A DNA stretch of 41,695 nucleotides from Candidatus Mediterraneibacter intestinavium (GCA_019119205.1 DWXK01000080.1:1-41695), one strand, 5' to 3'; positions 7,631 to 16,633 are shown, numbered from the stretch's first letter. The notes: generated by a model from the sequence alone, not told the origin. Translations and numbers: made by a program.

Positions 7631-7684
7631 AATATCTTTAACTGAGGGACGTAAACAGATAATTGATAAGATGGGTGGAATTGG

Positions 7685-8020
7685 ATGAATAACAGGAAAA
7701 GTGCAGGCGTAAACCGGCAGCCGTCCGGACGCAGGAGACGCCGCCAGAGCCACAGGCGCAGCGTGATGATGATCAGTATGGTGCTCCTTCTTCTTTGCGG
7801 TGTTCTGACGGTGAATTCAGTCACGCTCCAGGCGAAAAATGACAGTTACAAGGAACAGGAAAAAGAACTGACAGAACAGATCGAAGAGCAGAAGCAGCGG
7901 TCGGAAGAAGTTAAAGACTACGAAGAATATGTGAAGACAGACGAATATGTCAAAGAGACGGCGGAAGACAAGCTCGGTCTGGTGGATCCGGACGAGATCA
8001 TCTTCAAGCCGGTAAAATAG
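7685..8020 (+). CDS. divIC: DivIC/FtsB-like septum formation initiator
   Basis: Bitopic division protein of 111 residues. It has a strongly basic cytoplasmic N-terminus (RRRRRQSHRR), one membrane segment at about 27-46, an extracellular coiled coil (about 50-82, rich in Lys/Glu/Gln), and the family tail YVKETAEDKLGLVDPDEIIF. DivIC joins FtsL and DivIB to activate septal peptidoglycan synthesis. The order yabP-yabQ-divIC matches Bacillus. The start follows a GGGTGGAATTGG stretch, which is only a moderate ribosome binding site. A clear terminator follows at 8074. The yabR S1-domain gene that lies between divIC and spoIIE in Bacillus is absent. Confidence 0.92.
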   Translation: MNNRKSAGVNRQPSGRRRRRQSHRRSVMMISMVLLLLCGVLTVNSVTLQAKNDSYKEQEKELTEQIEEQKQRSEEVKDYEEYVKTDEYVKETAEDKLGLVDPDEIIFKPVK

Positions 8021-8073
8021 ACGACAGCCTTGACAGACAGGCGGGAGACAGAACAGAATATCATACAAAAGAG

Positions 8074-8107
8074 ACTCCGGGAGAAATTCTCCCGGAGTTT
8101 TATCTTT
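8074..8107 (+). terminator. Intrinsic terminator after divIC
   Basis: A perfect stem ACTCCGGGAG / CTCCCGGAGT around AAATT is followed by TTTATCTTT. It separates the divIC transcript from spoIIE. Confidence 0.85.
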
Positions 8108-8142
8108 CCCTGGTGGGAAGGAACCGTAGGAAGGGAGTATGA

Positions 8143-9546
8143 ATGAAAATGAATGACGGACAGGCTCTGCACAGCAGCCCTTATGTGGAGCAGATCGAGA
8201 AGTTTGCCCATTCACTGAAACAGCTCTCGCACACGTTTCTGGGGCTGGAGGAGAAGAAACAGTCTCTATCCGGAGAAGAGATCGACGGGATGTTCGACAG
8301 AGTGCGGGAGAATGTATGCGGGAAATGTGAGAAATGCGGCTGGTGCTGGGGTGAAAATTTTGTACATACATATCAGATTGGATACGAGGTCCTCTCGGCA
8401 GTGGATCACTATGGGAACGAGCTGAACACGGAGACAAAGCGGAAACTGATGCAGAGATGCATCATGGCGCCCTGGTTCCTCAGGGAAATGCTGGAAGGAT
8501 TTCATGATGCGAGACAGAATATGATCTGGACAAACCGGATCGCCCGGAGCCGGGAGGGGTGCGCGATCCAGATGGATACGTTCGCGGATATGATACGGAA
8601 TACAGCCAAAGAGCTGGAGGAGAGCATATTCACGGACGAGCGGCTGGAGAAGCGGATCATGGCAGCGCTGAGGAAAAGAGGAGTGAGGGTGCTCTACACC
8701 CAGTTTTTCATGAACCGGGAAGGAAAATATGAGGTCCATGTCACAGCCCGGTCCATGCAGAAGGAGAAGGTCAATATAAAGGACCTGGTCCAGGACATCT
8801 CCGCGGCGGCGGGGAGAAAGCTCATTGCCCAGAGCGACAGCGCCCAGGTGCTGGGACAGAGATATATGACAGTCATCTGCCGGGAGGGACCTGCGTACTA
8901 CACGATGCAGGGCGCGGCAAGGATCGGCAAGGGCTGCAGCAGGATATCCGGGGACAACTTTACGATGATGGAGATGCCGGGAGGCAGGCGGGGAGTGGCG
9001 CTTTCCGACGGGATGGGCTCCGGGGAGGAAGCGTGCCGTGAGAGCACCCTTGTCATAGAACTTCTGGAGGAACTTATCGATGCAGGGTTTCCGGAGAAAA
9101 CGGCTATCCAGATGATCAACACGACGCTGGTCATGGGGAGGGAAGAGATCCATTATTCTACGGTGGATATGAGCGTGTTCGACCTGTATTCCGGGGAGTG
9201 TGAGTTCATCAAGGCGGGGGCGTCCTCCACGTTTATCCGGAGGAAGGATTATGTGGAGCATTTAAGTTCCACCAGTCTGCCCATCGGTGTGATGAATTCC
9301 ATCGAGATCGATTCGGTGAAAAGAAAATTATGTGACGGGGATTTTGTCATCATGGTGACGGACGGTGTGCTGGATGCCCTTCCGGTGGGGGAGCAGGATA
9401 TCCTTCTGGAGACGATCATCCAGGGGAGCGCGATCAGCAACCCGAAGGAGATGGCGCATCATGTACTGGAGCAGGTGCTCAACTGGACTGGGAAGGAACC
9501 GGAGGATGATATGACGGTGCTGGCGATCGGGATATGGGAATGTTGA
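8143..9546 (+). CDS. spoIIE: SpoIIE-like serine phosphatase without the membrane domain
   Basis: PP2C-type phosphatase. SpoIIE dephosphorylates SpoIIAA and so releases sigma F in the forespore. Residues 1-245 match the central SpoIIE region. The PP2C domain (about 250-467) is complete, with metal-binding aspartates in SDGMGSG (D289), VTDGVLDA (D407) and DDMTVL (D455/D456). At 467 residues it is far shorter than Bacillus SpoIIE (about 830) because the N-terminal multi-span membrane domain is missing. An in-frame TGA lies directly before the ATG, so no extension is possible. A cysteine cluster C59-x2-C62-x2-C65-x2-C68 is near the N-terminus. The ribosome binding site is AGGAAGGG. I saw no clear Spo0A box upstream. 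Its place between divIC and tilS supports the identity. Confidence 0.88.
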   Translation: MKMNDGQALHSSPYVEQIEKFAHSLKQLSHTFLGLEEKKQSLSGEEIDGMFDRVRENVCGKCEKCGWCWGENFVHTYQIGYEVLSAVDHYGNELNTETKRKLMQRCIMAPWFLREMLEGFHDARQNMIWTNRIARSREGCAIQMDTFADMIRNTAKELEESIFTDERLEKRIMAALRKRGVRVLYTQFFMNREGKYEVHVTARSMQKEKVNIKDLVQDISAAAGRKLIAQSDSAQVLGQRYMTVICREGPAYYTMQGAARIGKGCSRISGDNFTMMEMPGGRRGVALSDGMGSGEEACRESTLVIELLEELIDAGFPEKTAIQMINTTLVMGREEIHYSTVDMSVFDLYSGECEFIKAGASSTFIRRKDYVEHLSSTSLPIGVMNSIEIDSVKRKLCDGDFVIMVTDGVLDALPVGEQDILLETIIQGSAISNPKEMAHHVLEQVLNWTGKEPEDDMTVLAIGIWEC

Positions 9547-9571
9547 ACTTCTGCATCAAATCAGGTATAGT
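9543..9571 (+). promoter_or_regulatory. Sigma A promoter placing the transcript start at the tilS start codon
   Basis: TTGAAC (9543-9548), 17 bases, then TATAGT (9566-9571). Counting the usual seven bases from the end of the -10 gives +1 at 9578, the A of the tilS ATG. The -35 overlaps the spoIIE stop codon. Confidence 0.6.
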
Positions 9572-9577
9572 TTACAT

Positions 9578-11077
9578 ATGATGAACAGAACAGAAAAAAA
9601 AGTGGAAGAGTTTGTTGAAAAATATGAAATGGTCGGAAAGGATGACACGGTTGTCACAGGTGTATCGGGCGGTGCGGACTCGGTATGCCTGCTTTTTATG
9701 CTCTGCAGCCTGAGTAAACGGCTGGGATTCCGCGTGACTGTCTGCCATGTGAACCATGGGCTTAGGGGCGGGGCAGCCGATGAGGACGAGGCGTATGTCA
9801 TCCGCCTGTGTGAGCGTCTGGGAGTGCCCTGCAGGATCTTTCGGGAAAATGTGGAATCAATTGCCAGAAAAAGGAAACAATCTACTGAGGAGGCGGGGCG
9901 CATGATCCGGCGGGAAGCATTCGAGATCATGTGCCGTGAGAACGGCGGGACGAAGATCGCCACAGCCCACCACAGGGATGATAATGCGGAGACCGTACTC
10001 CTCAACATCGCCAGGGGGACCGGCATCCGGGGACTCTGCGGGATCCGCCCGGTGAGGGGAAAGTGGATCCGCCCGATGCTCTGCCTTTCCAGAGCGGAGA
10101 TCGAGGAGTGGGCAGCGGAGGCAGGGATCGCCTTCTGTACGGACGCCACCAATGAGGAGGACGTCTACACCAGGAACCGGATCCGGCACAATATCCTTCC
10201 GGCAATGGCGGAGCAGGTCAATGCAGGCGCCGTGCAGCACTTGAACGACCTGTCGCTGCAGGCACAGGAGATCTGGGACTATATAAAGAAAGAGACGGAC
10301 CGGGCGCAGGCGGAATGTGTGTCATACGGAGGGAAAGAAGAGAACTCCGCAGGCGCCGGACAGGATGAGGGGACCGGGAAGATCGTGAATATCAGCGAAG
10401 GGATCAAAGAACTGGATCCGGTGGTCGCAAAAGCACTCGTCCACAGATGCATCTGCGAGGCGGCCGGAGAGGAGAAGGATATTGAGGCGGTCCATGTCAC
10501 GGATACGATCGCACTCTTTGGAAAACAGGTAGGGAAGCAGACAGATCTCCCCTACCGGGTGAGAGCGGTGAGGACTTATGCGGGAGTGACGCTGGAGAGG
10601 GCTGCCAGGCCGGGGAAGAACGGCGTGAAGGATGCGGAGGCGGTCCTGAATATCCCGGGCGTGACATATTTCCCGGGAACGGGACAGACCATAGAATGCA
10701 CCATCCTTGATGCCGGGGAGGCCTCCTTTGCGAAAGAGTTCCCGCAAAAAAGCTACACGAAATGCTTTGACTATGATATAATAAAATACAGTCTTTCTGC
10801 GAGGGGCAGGCGCCCCGGCGACTATTTCACTGTTGACGGGGAGGGCGGCAGGCAGAAGCTGAAGTCCTATTTCATCAATGAAAAGGTCCCGCGGCAGGAG
10901 CGGGACAGGAAGCTTCTGATCGCAGACGGAGACCACATCGTATGGATTCCGGGAATGCGGATGAGCAGAGCGTATCAGATCGGAAGCCGGACGAAAAGGA
11001 TTCTTATGATAAAGATAACGGAGGACAGAGAATATGTCAGAGACGATCAGAGTATTGATCCCGGAAGAGGAAGTTGA
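9578..11077 (+). CDS. tilS: tRNA(Ile)-lysidine synthetase
   Basis: Modifies C34 of the CAU-anticodon tRNA-Ile to lysidine, using ATP and lysine. This is essential for AUA decoding. The N-terminal PP-loop ATPase motif SGGADS is at 30-35, followed by HVNHGLRGGAADEDE and TAHHRDDNAET, all classic TilS motifs. The C-terminal TilS domain (about 380-475) contains ARGRRPGDYF and VPRQERDRKLLIADGDHIVW. It has 499 residues, a normal length. Two start codons lie in tandem (9578 and 9581). There is no good Shine-Dalgarno sequence before them, only a weak AGG about 12 bases away. The last 44 bases overlap hpt. The tilS-hpt-ftsH order is the same as in Bacillus. Confidence 0.96.
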   Translation: MMNRTEKKVEEFVEKYEMVGKDDTVVTGVSGGADSVCLLFMLCSLSKRLGFRVTVCHVNHGLRGGAADEDEAYVIRLCERLGVPCRIFRENVESIARKRKQSTEEAGRMIRREAFEIMCRENGGTKIATAHHRDDNAETVLLNIARGTGIRGLCGIRPVRGKWIRPMLCLSRAEIEEWAAEAGIAFCTDATNEEDVYTRNRIRHNILPAMAEQVNAGAVQHLNDLSLQAQEIWDYIKKETDRAQAECVSYGGKEENSAGAGQDEGTGKIVNISEGIKELDPVVAKALVHRCICEAAGEEKDIEAVHVTDTIALFGKQVGKQTDLPYRVRAVRTYAGVTLERAARPGKNGVKDAEAVLNIPGVTYFPGTGQTIECTILDAGEASFAKEFPQKSYTKCFDYDIIKYSLSARGRRPGDYFTVDGEGGRQKLKSYFINEKVPRQERDRKLLIADGDHIVWIPGMRMSRAYQIGSRTKRILMIKITEDREYVRDDQSIDPGRGS

Positions 11078-11561
11078 CAAGAGGATCAGAGAACTTGGAG
11101 AACAGATAAGCAAAGAGTATGAAGGAAAACAGATCCACCTGATCTGCGTTTTAAAGGGCGGTGTATTTTTTATGTGCGAGCTCGCAAAGCGGATCACGGT
11201 GCCGGTATCCATGGACTTTATGTGCGTGGGAAGCTACGGGGACGGGACGAAGTCCAGCGGAGTCGTCCGCATCGCCAAGGACCTTGACGAATCTATCGAA
11301 AATAAGGAAGTCCTTATCGTAGAGGACATCATTGACTCAGGAAATACACTGTACTATCTCATGGATGTACTCCACCGCAGACATCCGGCGAGCATCCGTC
11401 TGTGTACGCTGCTCGACAAGCCGGACCGCAGGGTGAAGGACGTGAAGGTAGATTATACAGGATTTGAGATCCCCGACGAGTTCGTGGTCGGGTATGGGCT
11501 TGACTATGCCCAGAAATATAGAAACCTTCCATATATCGGAATTGTGGAAGGCGTGGAGTAG
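11034..11561 (+). CDS. hpt: Hypoxanthine phosphoribosyltransferase
   Basis: Purine salvage enzyme that joins hypoxanthine or guanine to PRPP to give IMP or GMP. It has 175 residues, the usual size. The PRPP-binding motif VLIVEDIIDSGNT is at 93-105 with E97, D98 and D101. The flexible loop region SYGDGTKSSG is at 67-76 and CVLKGGVFF near 38-46. The C-terminal KVDYTGFEIPDEFVVGYGLDY supplies base-recognition residues. The ATG at 11034 lies within tilS (44-base overlap) and has AACGGAGGACAGAGAAT ahead of it. In Bacillus, HprT can work with FtsH and TilS genes as neighbours in one operon, and the same order is kept here. Confidence 0.96.
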   Translation: MSETIRVLIPEEEVDKRIRELGEQISKEYEGKQIHLICVLKGGVFFMCELAKRITVPVSMDFMCVGSYGDGTKSSGVVRIAKDLDESIENKEVLIVEDIIDSGNTLYYLMDVLHRRHPASIRLCTLLDKPDRRVKDVKVDYTGFEIPDEFVVGYGLDYAQKYRNLPYIGIVEGVE

Positions 11562-11577
11562 GAAGGAGTAGACAGCT

Positions 11578-13416
11578 TTGGATAATAACAGAAAATACAG
11601 AGGCGCCAGCGGACCGACGATCCTGATGTTCATCGTGATCGTGGTGGCTGCGCTCTGGATGGCAAACCAGCTCCAGATCCACCAGCAGGAGATGAGCTAT
11701 ACGAGTTTTGTCAAAGAAGTGGAAGAAGGGAATGTGACAGAGGCGTATATCAACCAGAACAGCGCGGTCCCGACAGGAACGGTGACAGTGACGCTCAAGG
11801 GTGAGGACGCGGCAAGGACCGTCAATGTTTCCGATGTGGAGAAGGTGGAGATCCTTCTCCAGGAAAACGATATTGATTACGGGATGTCGGACGTTCCGAG
11901 GGAGTCCATGCTCACAACGATCGCGATCCCCCTGTTGATCACGCTGTGCGGCGTGATGCTCCTCTTTTTCCTTATGAACCGGCAGAACGGCGGAGCCAAT
12001 GCGAAAGCGATGAACTTTGGAAAGAGCCGTGCCAGGATGACCACTCAGAATGAGATCAAAGTCACGTTCGCAGACGTGGCGGGACTCAAAGAGGAGAAGG
12101 AGGCGCTGGAGGAGATCGTTGATTTCCTGAAAGCACCTAAGAAATATATCCAGGTCGGAGCAAGGATCCCGAAGGGCGTGCTGCTCGAGGGACCTCCGGG
12201 AACCGGTAAGACCCTGCTCGCCAAGGCGGTGGCAGGAGAGGCGGGAGTTCCGTTCTTCAGCATCTCCGGATCTGATTTTGTGGAGATGTTCGTCGGTGTG
12301 GGCGCATCCCGTGTGCGCGACCTGTTCCAGGATGCGAAGAAGAATGCTCCCTGCATCGTGTTCATCGATGAGATCGACGCTGTAGCGAGACGGCGCGGGA
12401 GCGGTCTGGGCGGCGGACATGACGAGAGAGAACAGACGCTGAACCAGCTCCTTGTCGAGATGGATGGTTTCGGAGTAAATGAAGGGATCATCGTGATGGC
12501 GGCGACCAACCGGAAGGATATCCTTGATCCCGCGATCCTCAGACCGGGCAGGTTTGACCGCAATGTCATCGTGGGACGTCCGGATGTGGGCGGAAGAGAG
12601 GAAATCTTAAAAGTACATGCAAAGAACAAGCCTCTGGCGGAGGATGTGGATCTCAGGCAGATCGCACAGACGACATCCGGATTTACGGGAGCGGATCTTG
12701 AGAACCTCTTAAATGAGGCGGCTATCATTGCGGCGAAGGATAACCGTGCGTTCCTGACACAGTCTGATATCAGGCATGCATTTGTCAAAGTGGGGATCGG
12801 TCCGGAGAAGAAGAGCCGGATCGTGTCGGAGAAAGAACGCCGGATCACAGCTTACCATGAGGCGGGGCATGCGATCCTGTTCCATGTACTTCCCGATGTG
12901 GGACCGGTCTACAGCGTGTCCATCATCCCTACCGGAGGAGCAGGCGGATACACGATGCCGCTTCCGGAGAAAGATGAGATATATAATACAAAGGGACAGA
13001 TGCTCCAGGAGATCACGGTATCTCTGGGCGGACGTGTCGCTGAGGAGGAGATCTTCGACGATATCACTACCGGGGCATCACAGGATATCAAACAGGCAAC
13101 AGCCATCGCCAAGTCCATGATCACAAAGTTCGGTATGTCCGAGCGCCTGGGTCTGATCAACTATGACAATGACAGCGACGAGGTATTCATCGGACGTGAT
13201 TTCGGTCATACATCGAGAGGATACGGCGAAAAAGTGGCGGGCACGATCGATGAGGAAGTAAAACGGATCATCGACGAGTGCTATCTGAAAGCGCGGGCGA
13301 TCATCAGAGAACATCACTCTGTACTCGACGCATGCGCGCAGCTGCTGCTTGAGAAGGAAAAAATAACAAGAAGCGAATTCGAAGCACTGTTCGAGAGTAA
13401 TGGAGCGGAGGCATAA
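11578..13416 (+). CDS. ftsH: ATP-dependent zinc metalloprotease FtsH
   Basis: Membrane-bound AAA+ protease that degrades misfolded membrane proteins and regulators, working as a hexamer. It has 612 residues. Two membrane segments (about 13-30 and 111-133) flank a short extracytoplasmic domain. The AAA domain shows Walker A GPPGTGKT (205-212), Walker B VFIDEID (251-257) and the second region of homology with LRPGRFDR (311-318). The peptidase domain has the zinc site HEAGH (427-431). The start codon is TTG at 11578, chosen because AGGAAGGAGT lies at the right distance and the N-terminus [15 protein letters not shown] is typical. It lies 16 bases after hpt. A 7-bp GAGCGGA/TCCGCTC hairpin overlaps the stop codon but lacks an adjacent U tract. 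Confidence 0.97.
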   Translation: MDNNRKYRGASGPTILMFIVIVVAALWMANQLQIHQQEMSYTSFVKEVEEGNVTEAYINQNSAVPTGTVTVTLKGEDAARTVNVSDVEKVEILLQENDIDYGMSDVPRESMLTTIAIPLLITLCGVMLLFFLMNRQNGGANAKAMNFGKSRARMTTQNEIKVTFADVAGLKEEKEALEEIVDFLKAPKKYIQVGARIPKGVLLEGPPGTGKTLLAKAVAGEAGVPFFSISGSDFVEMFVGVGASRVRDLFQDAKKNAPCIVFIDEIDAVARRRGSGLGGGHDEREQTLNQLLVEMDGFGVNEGIIVMAATNRKDILDPAILRPGRFDRNVIVGRPDVGGREEILKVHAKNKPLAEDVDLRQIAQTTSGFTGADLENLLNEAAIIAAKDNRAFLTQSDIRHAFVKVGIGPEKKSRIVSEKERRITAYHEAGHAILFHVLPDVGPVYSVSIIPTGGAGGYTMPLPEKDEIYNTKGQMLQEITVSLGGRVAEEEIFDDITTGASQDIKQATAIAKSMITKFGMSERLGLINYDNDSDEVFIGRDFGHTSRGYGEKVAGTIDEEVKRIIDECYLKARAIIREHHSVLDACAQLLLEKEKITRSEFEALFESNGAEA

Positions 13417-13481
13417 AGTCATCCGCTCTTCATGCTGTTTTTGCCGGATTACGTTTCGACTAGCAGAAGGAGGCTTGGATT

Positions 13482-15536
13482 ATGAACAGAGAAGCACTGT
13501 TTTGTGACGGTACCCAGGATTATGTAATTCCGGCAGAACCCAAGGTGAATGAGAAGATCACGCTGCGGTTTCGGACCGCTCACAATGACGTGGAAGAAGT
13601 GAAGGTCCTGACTCAGGGGCGCAGCTATTCTATGTGGAAGATCAGTTCAAAGGGAGAGTTTGACTATTACGGGATAGAATGTCAGCTCGGCACGGAACCT
13701 TTCCGATATTCTTTCGAGGTCAAAAAGGGAGAACAGATCTGCTACTTTAACCGGTGCGGATATTCTGACCATATCGAAGAATATTACGATTTTATCATCG
13801 TACCCGGTTTCTCAACACCGGAGTGGGCGAAGGGCGCTGTCATGTACCAGATCTTTGTGGACCGTTTCCATAACGGGGATCCGACCAATGATGTGGAGGA
13901 TGGAGAGTATATCTACATCGGAGCGCCGAGCGCGAAGATCACGGACTGGGAGCAGCCGCCGGCTGCGCTCGATATCCGCAACTTTTACGGCGGGGACCTG
14001 CAGGGCGTGATGGATAAACTGGACTATCTGGAGGACCTTGGAGTGGAAGTGATCTATTTCAACCCGCTCTTTGTCTCGCCGTCCAACCACAAGTATGATA
14101 TCCAGGATTATGACTATATCGACCCGCATTACGGAAAGATCGTTGAAGACGGGGGAGAGGCGCTTCCTGAAGGAACACAGGATAACATCAATGCGACGAA
14201 ATACCAGAAGCGGACCGGGGATATCCGGAACCTTGAGGCGAGCAACGAGCTGTTTGCCCGTCTGGTCGAGGAGATGCATAAGCGCGGGATGAGAGTGATA
14301 CTTGACGGCGTGTTCAATCACTGCGGCTCCTTTAATAAATGGATGGACCGTGAGCGGATCTATGAGAACCAGCCGGACTATCCTAAGGGGGCATTTATCA
14401 GTGAGGACAGCCCATATCATGATTTCTTCCATTTTCATGACAACCGCGCGGAGGCGTGGCCGTATAACACCAGCTACGACTCCTGGTGGGGGAACGATAC
14501 CCTGCCGAAACTGTCCTACGAGGACTCCCCGGAGCTGGAACAGTATATCATGGATGTAGGGAAAAAATGGGTCTCACCGCCGTATAATGTGGATGGATGG
14601 CGGCTTGACGTTGCGGCGGATCTTGGCTGCAGCAACGAGTATAACCATATGTTCTGGAAACGGTTCAGAAAAGAGGTCAAGAGCGCGAACCCGGATGCGC
14701 TGATCCTGGCAGAACATTACGGAGATCCCGGCGACTGGCTTCAGGGGGACGAGTGGGACAGCGTCATGAATTACGATGCGTTCATGGAGCCGCTGACCTG
14801 GTTCCTCACAGGAATGGAGAAGCACAGCGATGAGCGCAGAACGGATCTGTGGGGAAACGCAGATAACTTTGTCGGAGCGATGAGACATTATATGGCGAGT
14901 ATGCTGACACCTTCCCTTCAGGTGGCGATGAACGAGCTGTCCAATCACGATCATTCCAGATTCCTTACCCGGACAAACCATATTGTCGGGAGAGCGGAAC
15001 ATGTCGGCGCAAAGGCGGCGGAAGAAGGAGTGAACCATGCGGTCATGAGGGAAGCCGTGGCTGTCCAGATGACCTGGGTAGGCGCGCCCACGATCTATTA
15101 TGGCGATGAAGCGGGACTGTGCGGATTCACAGATCCGGATAACCGGAGGACTTATCCGTGGGGAAAAGAAGACCAGGGACTTCTTGCCTTTCATAAAGAG
15201 ATGATACGGATCCACAAAGAAGAGAAGCCTCTTCGCAAGGGTTCGATCAAACTGCTGCTCGGTGAGAGCAACCTCCTCGCATACGGAAGATTCCAGGGAG
15301 ATGAGCAGATCGTGGTCGTTCTCAATAACAGCAAAGAACTGAGAGAAGTCATGATCCCGGTCTGGCTGGTGGGAGTTCCCCGGTCCGGGCGCATGAAACG
15401 TCTGATCTATTCCTACGAGAACGGATATACTACCGATTATGATGAATATATCGTGGACAACGGAGAAGTTGTCCTGAACATGGGAAGACATTCCGCGATC
15501 GTGCTGAAGCCGATCGAGATCCCGCAGCTTCACTGA
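13482..15536 (+). CDS. GH13 alpha-amylase family glycoside hydrolase (neopullulanase/cyclomaltodextrinase-like)
   Basis: Alpha-glucan hydrolase of family GH13, 684 residues, with no signal peptide and therefore probably cytoplasmic. The N-terminal about 115 residues look like a CBM34-type beta domain. The barrel starts at WAKGAVMYQIFVDRF. Catalytic residues can be placed as nucleophile D376 in DGWRLDVAAD, acid/base E411 in ILAEHYGD, and transition-state D490 in LSNHDHSR. The motif VIYFNPLFVSPSNHKYD precedes them. This arrangement suits maltodextrin, cyclodextrin or pullulan breakdown, but specificity cannot be read by eye. The start follows AGAAGGAGGCTTGGATT. No transport or regulator genes for sugars are nearby. 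A GGTGCC-type palindrome follows the gene. Confidence 0.9.
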   Translation: MNREALFCDGTQDYVIPAEPKVNEKITLRFRTAHNDVEEVKVLTQGRSYSMWKISSKGEFDYYGIECQLGTEPFRYSFEVKKGEQICYFNRCGYSDHIEEYYDFIIVPGFSTPEWAKGAVMYQIFVDRFHNGDPTNDVEDGEYIYIGAPSAKITDWEQPPAALDIRNFYGGDLQGVMDKLDYLEDLGVEVIYFNPLFVSPSNHKYDIQDYDYIDPHYGKIVEDGGEALPEGTQDNINATKYQKRTGDIRNLEASNELFARLVEEMHKRGMRVILDGVFNHCGSFNKWMDRERIYENQPDYPKGAFISEDSPYHDFFHFHDNRAEAWPYNTSYDSWWGNDTLPKLSYEDSPELEQYIMDVGKKWVSPPYNVDGWRLDVAADLGCSNEYNHMFWKRFRKEVKSANPDALILAEHYGDPGDWLQGDEWDSVMNYDAFMEPLTWFLTGMEKHSDERRTDLWGNADNFVGAMRHYMASMLTPSLQVAMNELSNHDHSRFLTRTNHIVGRAEHVGAKAAEEGVNHAVMREAVAVQMTWVGAPTIYYGDEAGLCGFTDPDNRRTYPWGKEDQGLLAFHKEMIRIHKEEKPLRKGSIKLLLGESNLLAYGRFQGDEQIVVVLNNSKELREVMIPVWLVGVPRSGRMKRLIYSYENGYTTDYDEYIVDNGEVVLNMGRHSAIVLKPIEIPQLH

Positions 15537-15575
15537 TCGCGGGGATGATCTGACGGAATATTCTGAATATGTTTT

Positions 15576-15617
15576 AAAAAGGTGCCGTGTACTTTTGAAA
15601 AAGTGCCTGGCACTTTT
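15576..15617 (+). terminator. Terminator-like GGTGCC/GTAC palindrome, copy 1
   Basis: AAAAAGGTGCCGTGTACTTT pairs imperfectly with AAAAGTGCCTGGCACTTTTT across a two-base turn. It lies between the GH13 gene and pdxK. The same palindrome family occurs after metK and after tatD. Confidence 0.65.
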
Positions 15618-15646
15618 TGATAAAATTGTCAGACAGGAGAGAAAAT

Positions 15647-16510
15647 ATGACGAAAAAAATAGCAGTTATCAATGATCTGTCAGGATTTGGCAGGTGTTCC
15701 CTGACTGCGGCTATCTCTGTGATCGCCGCGATGGGAGTCCAGCCCTGTCCTCTGCCGACTGCGATCCTCAGTGGGCAGACAGGCTATCCGAGCTATTTTT
15801 GTGATGTTTATACGGACAGGATGGATGCGATACGGAAAGAATGGGAAAAGATGAAAGTATCTTTTGACGGTATTTATACGGGATTTATGTCGGAGAGCTC
15901 CCAGATCGAAAAAGTATTCCGGTTTCTGGATTCATTTTATAAAAAGAAAACATTTCTCCTTGTTGACCCGATAATGGGAGATAATGGAAAAGGGTTTGAC
16001 ATTTTTACGCCTGAACTGCGGAGTATGATGAGAGAACTGGCAGCGAGAGCGGACATCATCACACCGAATCTGACAGAACTGTGCATACTCACAGATACCG
16101 ATTACCGGATGATCGGGCAGATGACAGACGAAAAACATCTGCTGACTGTGATCGAACAGATGGCGAAAAACATGATCGCAAAGGGACCGAAAGAGGTCGT
16201 AGTGACCGGGATCCGGTTTACAGACAGCAGCGACGGCGTGCATAAAATGGGAAATCTTGCTGTCACGAAGAAGAAGACTGATCTCGCGGCGTTCCCCTTC
16301 GTAGGGGAGAGTTATTCTGGCACAGGTGATCTGTTTGCCTCTGTTGTGGCAGGAGGAAAAGCCAGAGGAGACAGCCTGGCGGATACAATGCAGCTTGCCG
16401 GGAAGGTGATCGAACTGGCGCTGGAAGACTCCGTCCGGGAAGGCGTGCCAAGGAATGACGGCGTGAATTACGAACAGTATCTGTGGATGCTGGCGGATAA
16501 GGAGCGGTAA
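15647..16510 (+). CDS. Pyridoxamine/pyridoxal kinase
   Basis: Ribokinase-fold vitamin B6 salvage kinase that phosphorylates pyridoxamine, pyridoxal or pyridoxine. The protein starts MTKKIAVINDLSGFGRCSLT, typical of the clostridial pyridoxamine kinase group, with GFGRCS near the substrate site. The ATP/anion-hole motif SGTGDLF has its catalytic base at D228. There are 287 residues from the ATG at 15647, which follows CAGGAGAGAAAAT. The longer frame from 15617 begins with TTG inside a hairpin and is unlikely. A single-gene unit is likely, with the palindrome at 15576 before it and a bidirectional terminator after it. PdxK, PdxY and ThiD are related, so the exact substrate preference is inferred. 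Confidence 0.9.
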   Translation: MTKKIAVINDLSGFGRCSLTAAISVIAAMGVQPCPLPTAILSGQTGYPSYFCDVYTDRMDAIRKEWEKMKVSFDGIYTGFMSESSQIEKVFRFLDSFYKKKTFLLVDPIMGDNGKGFDIFTPELRSMMRELAARADIITPNLTELCILTDTDYRMIGQMTDEKHLLTVIEQMAKNMIAKGPKEVVVTGIRFTDSSDGVHKMGNLAVTKKKTDLAAFPFVGESYSGTGDLFASVVAGGKARGDSLADTMQLAGKVIELALEDSVREGVPRNDGVNYEQYLWMLADKER

Positions 16511-16547
16511 CGAGCCTATGGTCTAAGCCGCCATAAAAAATGGAATA

Positions 16548-16581
16548 GAAAACCCCGGAGCCCGCCAACTCCGGGGTTTTC
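16548..16581. terminator. Bidirectional terminator between pdxK and map
   Basis: GAAAACCCCGGAG and CTCCGGGGTTTTC form a perfect 13-base stem with an 8-base loop. It has A residues on one side and T residues on the other, so it can stop the two convergent transcripts. Confidence 0.88.
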
Positions 16582-16633
16582 GCTGTCGCTTGTAATGGAC
16601 AACTCCTATCTTTTAGCCCGGCCTATGCCAATG

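Noticed and set aside
8030-8061. TTGACA at 8030 as a promoter for spoIIE with a long spacer
   Set aside because: The best -10 match (GAATAT) is poor and 20 bases away, a strong terminator follows directly, and no Spo0A box was found, so the promoter remains unsupported.
13403-13428. GAGCGGA/TCCGCTC hairpin overlapping the ftsH stop as a terminator
   Set aside because: The stem is followed by a mixed sequence, and the T run comes only about 12 bases later, so it does not meet the form of an intrinsic terminator.
15617-15646. Longer pdxK frame starting at 15617
   Set aside because: It starts with TTG inside a hairpin, has no ribosome binding site, and adds residues not seen in the family. The ATG at 15647 fits better.
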